NCBI RefSeq assembly: GCF_022846655.1
Contig: NZ_AP025667.1
Coordinates: 347,001 to 411,000 of the forward strand
DNA: 64,000 nucleotides
Direction: 5' to 3'
From: Streptomyces seoulensis
GTDB lineage: Bacteria; Actinomycetota; Actinomycetes; Streptomycetales; Streptomycetaceae
Below the pieces are notes generated by a model. It was given only the letters and a program-made list of their open reading frames with translations. It ran no database searches and had not been told where the DNA came from. Each line of letters opens with the position of its first letter. The first letter of the stretch is position 1. Below, piece after piece: positions 62,627 through 64,000 of the stretch. A program made the position numbers and the translations under genes.

Positions 62627-62898
62627 GCGTGACCGTTCGCATCCCGACCATCCTGCGTACCTACACCGGCGGCCAGGCCGAGGTCCCCGCCGAGGGCGGC
62701 ACGCTCGCGGAGGTCATCGAGGACCTGGAGAAGCACCACACGGGCATCGCCGCACGCGTGCTGGACGACCAGGGCAAGCTGCGCCGTTTCGTGAATGTGT
62801 ACGTCAATGACGACGACGTGCGTTTCGAGGGCGGACTTCAGGCCGCCACCCCCGACGGTGCGGGTGTCTCCATCATTCCGGCGGTCGCCGGCGGCTGA
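62623..62898 (+). CDS. CysO/MoaD/ThiS-like sulfur carrier protein
   Basis: 91 residues, ubiquitin-like. Begins MSVTVRIPTILRTYTGGQAEV, then LAEVIEDLEKHHTGIAARV, LRRFVNVYVNDDDVRFEGGLQ and ends IIPAVAGG; the C-terminal GG is needed for thiocarboxylate formation. It is closest in sequence to M. tuberculosis CysO (cysteine synthesis), more so than to MoaD. Start overlaps the thrC-like gene, so the products are made together. No MoeB/ThiF or Mec gene is adjacent; these must be encoded elsewhere. Confidence 0.88.
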   Translation: MSVTVRIPTILRTYTGGQAEVPAEGGTLAEVIEDLEKHHTGIAARVLDDQGKLRRFVNVYVNDDDVRFEGGLQAATPDGAGVSIIPAVAGG

Positions 62899-62908
62899 GA
62901 ATTACCTT

Positions 62909-62926
62909 GGGTAACCACGGTTACCC
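62909..62926. promoter_or_regulatory. 18-bp palindrome after the sulfur-carrier gene
   Basis: GGGTAACC AC GGTTACCC: perfect 8-bp arms, 11 bases after the stop and just before the terminator hairpin. Could be an operator for csp-side transcription or a part of RNA structure. Confidence 0.4.
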
Positions 62927-62936
62927 GCTGTTCATC

Positions 62937-62975
62937 GAATGGCCTTCTCCGTAAGAGAAACGGAGGAGGCCATTC
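62937..62975 (+). terminator. Terminator of thrC-like/cysO-like operon
   Basis: GAATGGCCTTCTCCGT and ACGGAGGAGGCCATTC pair over 16 bp (one G-T), 7-nt loop, followed by TGTGTG. Confidence 0.85.
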
Positions 62976-63329
62976 TGTGTGATTGAGCGCGGTAGAGTTG
63001 GGGAACGCGCTCCCGGTCCGGTGGATCGGAGCCCTGGATTCATGCCGCAGGCCCGACAAGAAACAGCCAAAATGCGCGGGTAATGTGCGGCTTTTGTTGC
63101 TTTTATGGGGCCCGACTTGCCCCTGATTCGGCCGACTTCGCGGCAGATTCCGGACTGCGCCCGTCCGGAATTCTCGTCCGATTGACCTGTTGCAGACGGC
63201 AGTTGGACAGATACATTCAGCCGCGGTCGACGCGTTCCGGCGCACGCCCCCGACAGTTCGGGGGGCGAGGTCTGACCCAGGTCCGCGAGGTGTGGATCTG
63301 CGCAAGGGCCAGTAATAGGGGAGTTAGCC
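62976..63329 (+). other. Long leader/promoter region of the cold-shock gene
   Basis: About 350 bp without a convincing gene. TTGCAG (63190-63195) with TACATT (63212-63217), spaced 16 bases, could be a promoter, leaving a leader of about 100 nt. Short CGGACTGCG/GTCCGG-type complements around 63150-63180 suggest RNA folding. Such structured leaders are usual for csp genes. Confidence 0.5.
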
Positions 63330-63533
63330 ATGGCTCAGGGCACCGTCAAGTGGTTCAACGCGGAGAAGGGGTACGGCTTCATCGCGGTCGACGGTGGTGC
63401 GGACGTCTTCGTCCACTACAGCGCGATTCAGATGGACGGCTACCGCAGCCTGGAAGAGGGTCAGCGGGTCGAGTTCGAGATCTCGCAGGGTCAGAAGGGC
63501 CCGCAGGCCGACATGGTTCGCGTCACCGCCTGA
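63330..63533 (+). CDS. Cold-shock protein (CspA family)
   Basis: 67 residues, single OB fold. [14 protein letters not shown] (RNP1 KGYGFI) and DVFVHYSAI (RNP2) bind single-stranded RNA/DNA as an RNA chaperone. Start ATG 63330 with AGGGGAG upstream. Own terminator follows. The place next to groEL is the one I remember in S. coelicolor (SCO4295). Confidence 0.95.
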   Translation: MAQGTVKWFNAEKGYGFIAVDGGADVFVHYSAIQMDGYRSLEEGQRVEFEISQGQKGPQADMVRVTA

Positions 63534-63551
63534 ACGTCTCCAGCAGAGCGC

Positions 63552-63582
63552 AGGGCCCGCACCGGCACAGGGTGCGGGCCCT
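63552..63582 (+). terminator. Terminator after csp gene
   Basis: AGGGCCCGCACC and GGTGCGGGCCCT, 12-bp perfect stem with a 7-nt loop, followed by TCGTCC. Confidence 0.85.
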
Positions 63583-63619
63583 TCGTCCTGTTAAGTCCCG
63601 TCCTGATCCCCCGAAGGCG

Positions 63620-63646
63620 CTTGCACTCGCCCTGGGTGAGTGCTAA
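63620..63646. promoter_or_regulatory. CIRCE element 1 (HrcA site)
   Basis: CTTGCACTC-N9-GAGTGCTAA, 8 of 9 arm positions complementary to the CIRCE pattern TTAGCACTC-N9-GAGTGCTAA. HrcA represses groEL here; heat relieves it. Confidence 0.9.
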
Positions 63647-63654
63647 TCATTGCG

Positions 63655-63681
63655 TTAGCACTCTGAAGGTGAGAGTGACAA
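63655..63681. promoter_or_regulatory. CIRCE element 2 (HrcA site)
   Basis: TTAGCACTC-N9-GAGTGACAA, 7 of 9 arm positions palindromic. Starts 8 bp after the first element, so two HrcA dimers may bind side by side. Confidence 0.85.
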
Positions 63682-63700
63682 CGAAGGACCGGGTCGGTGA

Positions 63701-64000
<300 letters not shown>

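Overview
The window is chromosomal DNA of a Streptomyces-type actinomycete. GC is very high with GC-rich third codon positions, GTG starts are common, and the markers are diagnostic: mycothiol MshA, a DasR-type operator, MsiK, a DoxX membrane protein, a GGDEF protein resembling CdgB, OtsA/OtsB, GpgS and HrcA/CIRCE-controlled groEL. From memory, the gene order follows the S. coelicolor core between about SCO4196 and SCO4296. The species cannot be told from this sequence.

Layout. 1-11.8 kb: a partial hypothetical gene; an XRE regulator / HbhA-like / DUF2516 group (the order also seen at Rv0474-Rv0476 in M. tuberculosis) with a strong operator; a receiver-PP2C phosphatase; an NlpC/P60 hydrolase; a methyltransferase; mshA and a YbjN protein; an AraC regulator, DUF2000 and an MFS exporter; gpmA. 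11.9-13.7 kb: an accessory island of lower GC with small ORFs, a decayed transposase end, and a secreted protein plus a translationally coupled small cytosolic protein that looks like a toxin-immunity pair; the secreted gene has a bldA-type TTA codon. 13.8-20 kb: LtrA, a SCO4226-like nickel-binding protein, a Cys-rich mini-protein, phoU divergent from phoR-phoP with a Pho box between them, and an LpqE-like lipoprotein. 20.4-25.5 kb: carD, ispD, ispF, a PPOX protein, cysS and rlmB, the same neighbourhood as in mycobacteria. 25.6-30.4 kb: DoxX, a nucleotidyltransferase, a 15-bp tandem repeat, msiK and tRNA-Thr(TGT).

30.4-38.7 kb: a whiE/sch/cur-type spore-pigment type II PKS cluster (divergent FAD hydroxylase; SchA/CurD protein, cupin, KS-alpha, CLF, ACP, two cyclases) with a convergent O-methyltransferase, sitting directly beside tRNA-Thr. 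38.7-49.7 kb: mixed single genes (beta-helix protein, APH(6)-like kinase, rhomboid-like protein, MFS exporter, pentapeptide protein, GNAT-Nudix fusion, TerD, ArfB, TetR and a Tat-exported agmatine deiminase, flavin reductase). 50-57.6 kb: a CdgB-like diguanylate cyclase, a CBM-like membrane protein, a PfkB kinase, and nagK-nagA divergent from a sugar-binding lipoprotein across twin dre sites. 57.6-61 kb: otsB/otsA trehalose synthesis and gpgS. 61.1-64 kb: a SAM riboswitch leading a threonine-synthase-like gene overlapped by a CysO-like sulfur carrier (a likely sulfur/homocysteine module), a cold-shock gene, and the start of groEL behind two CIRCE elements.

Most interesting: the SAM-riboswitch/thrC-like/cysO-like operon, the candidate TTA-controlled toxin-immunity pair, the pigment cluster at a tRNA gene, and several near-perfect palindromes in front of regulators and enzymes (706, 5258, 20154, 30203, 39769, 47107, 49895 and 62909).
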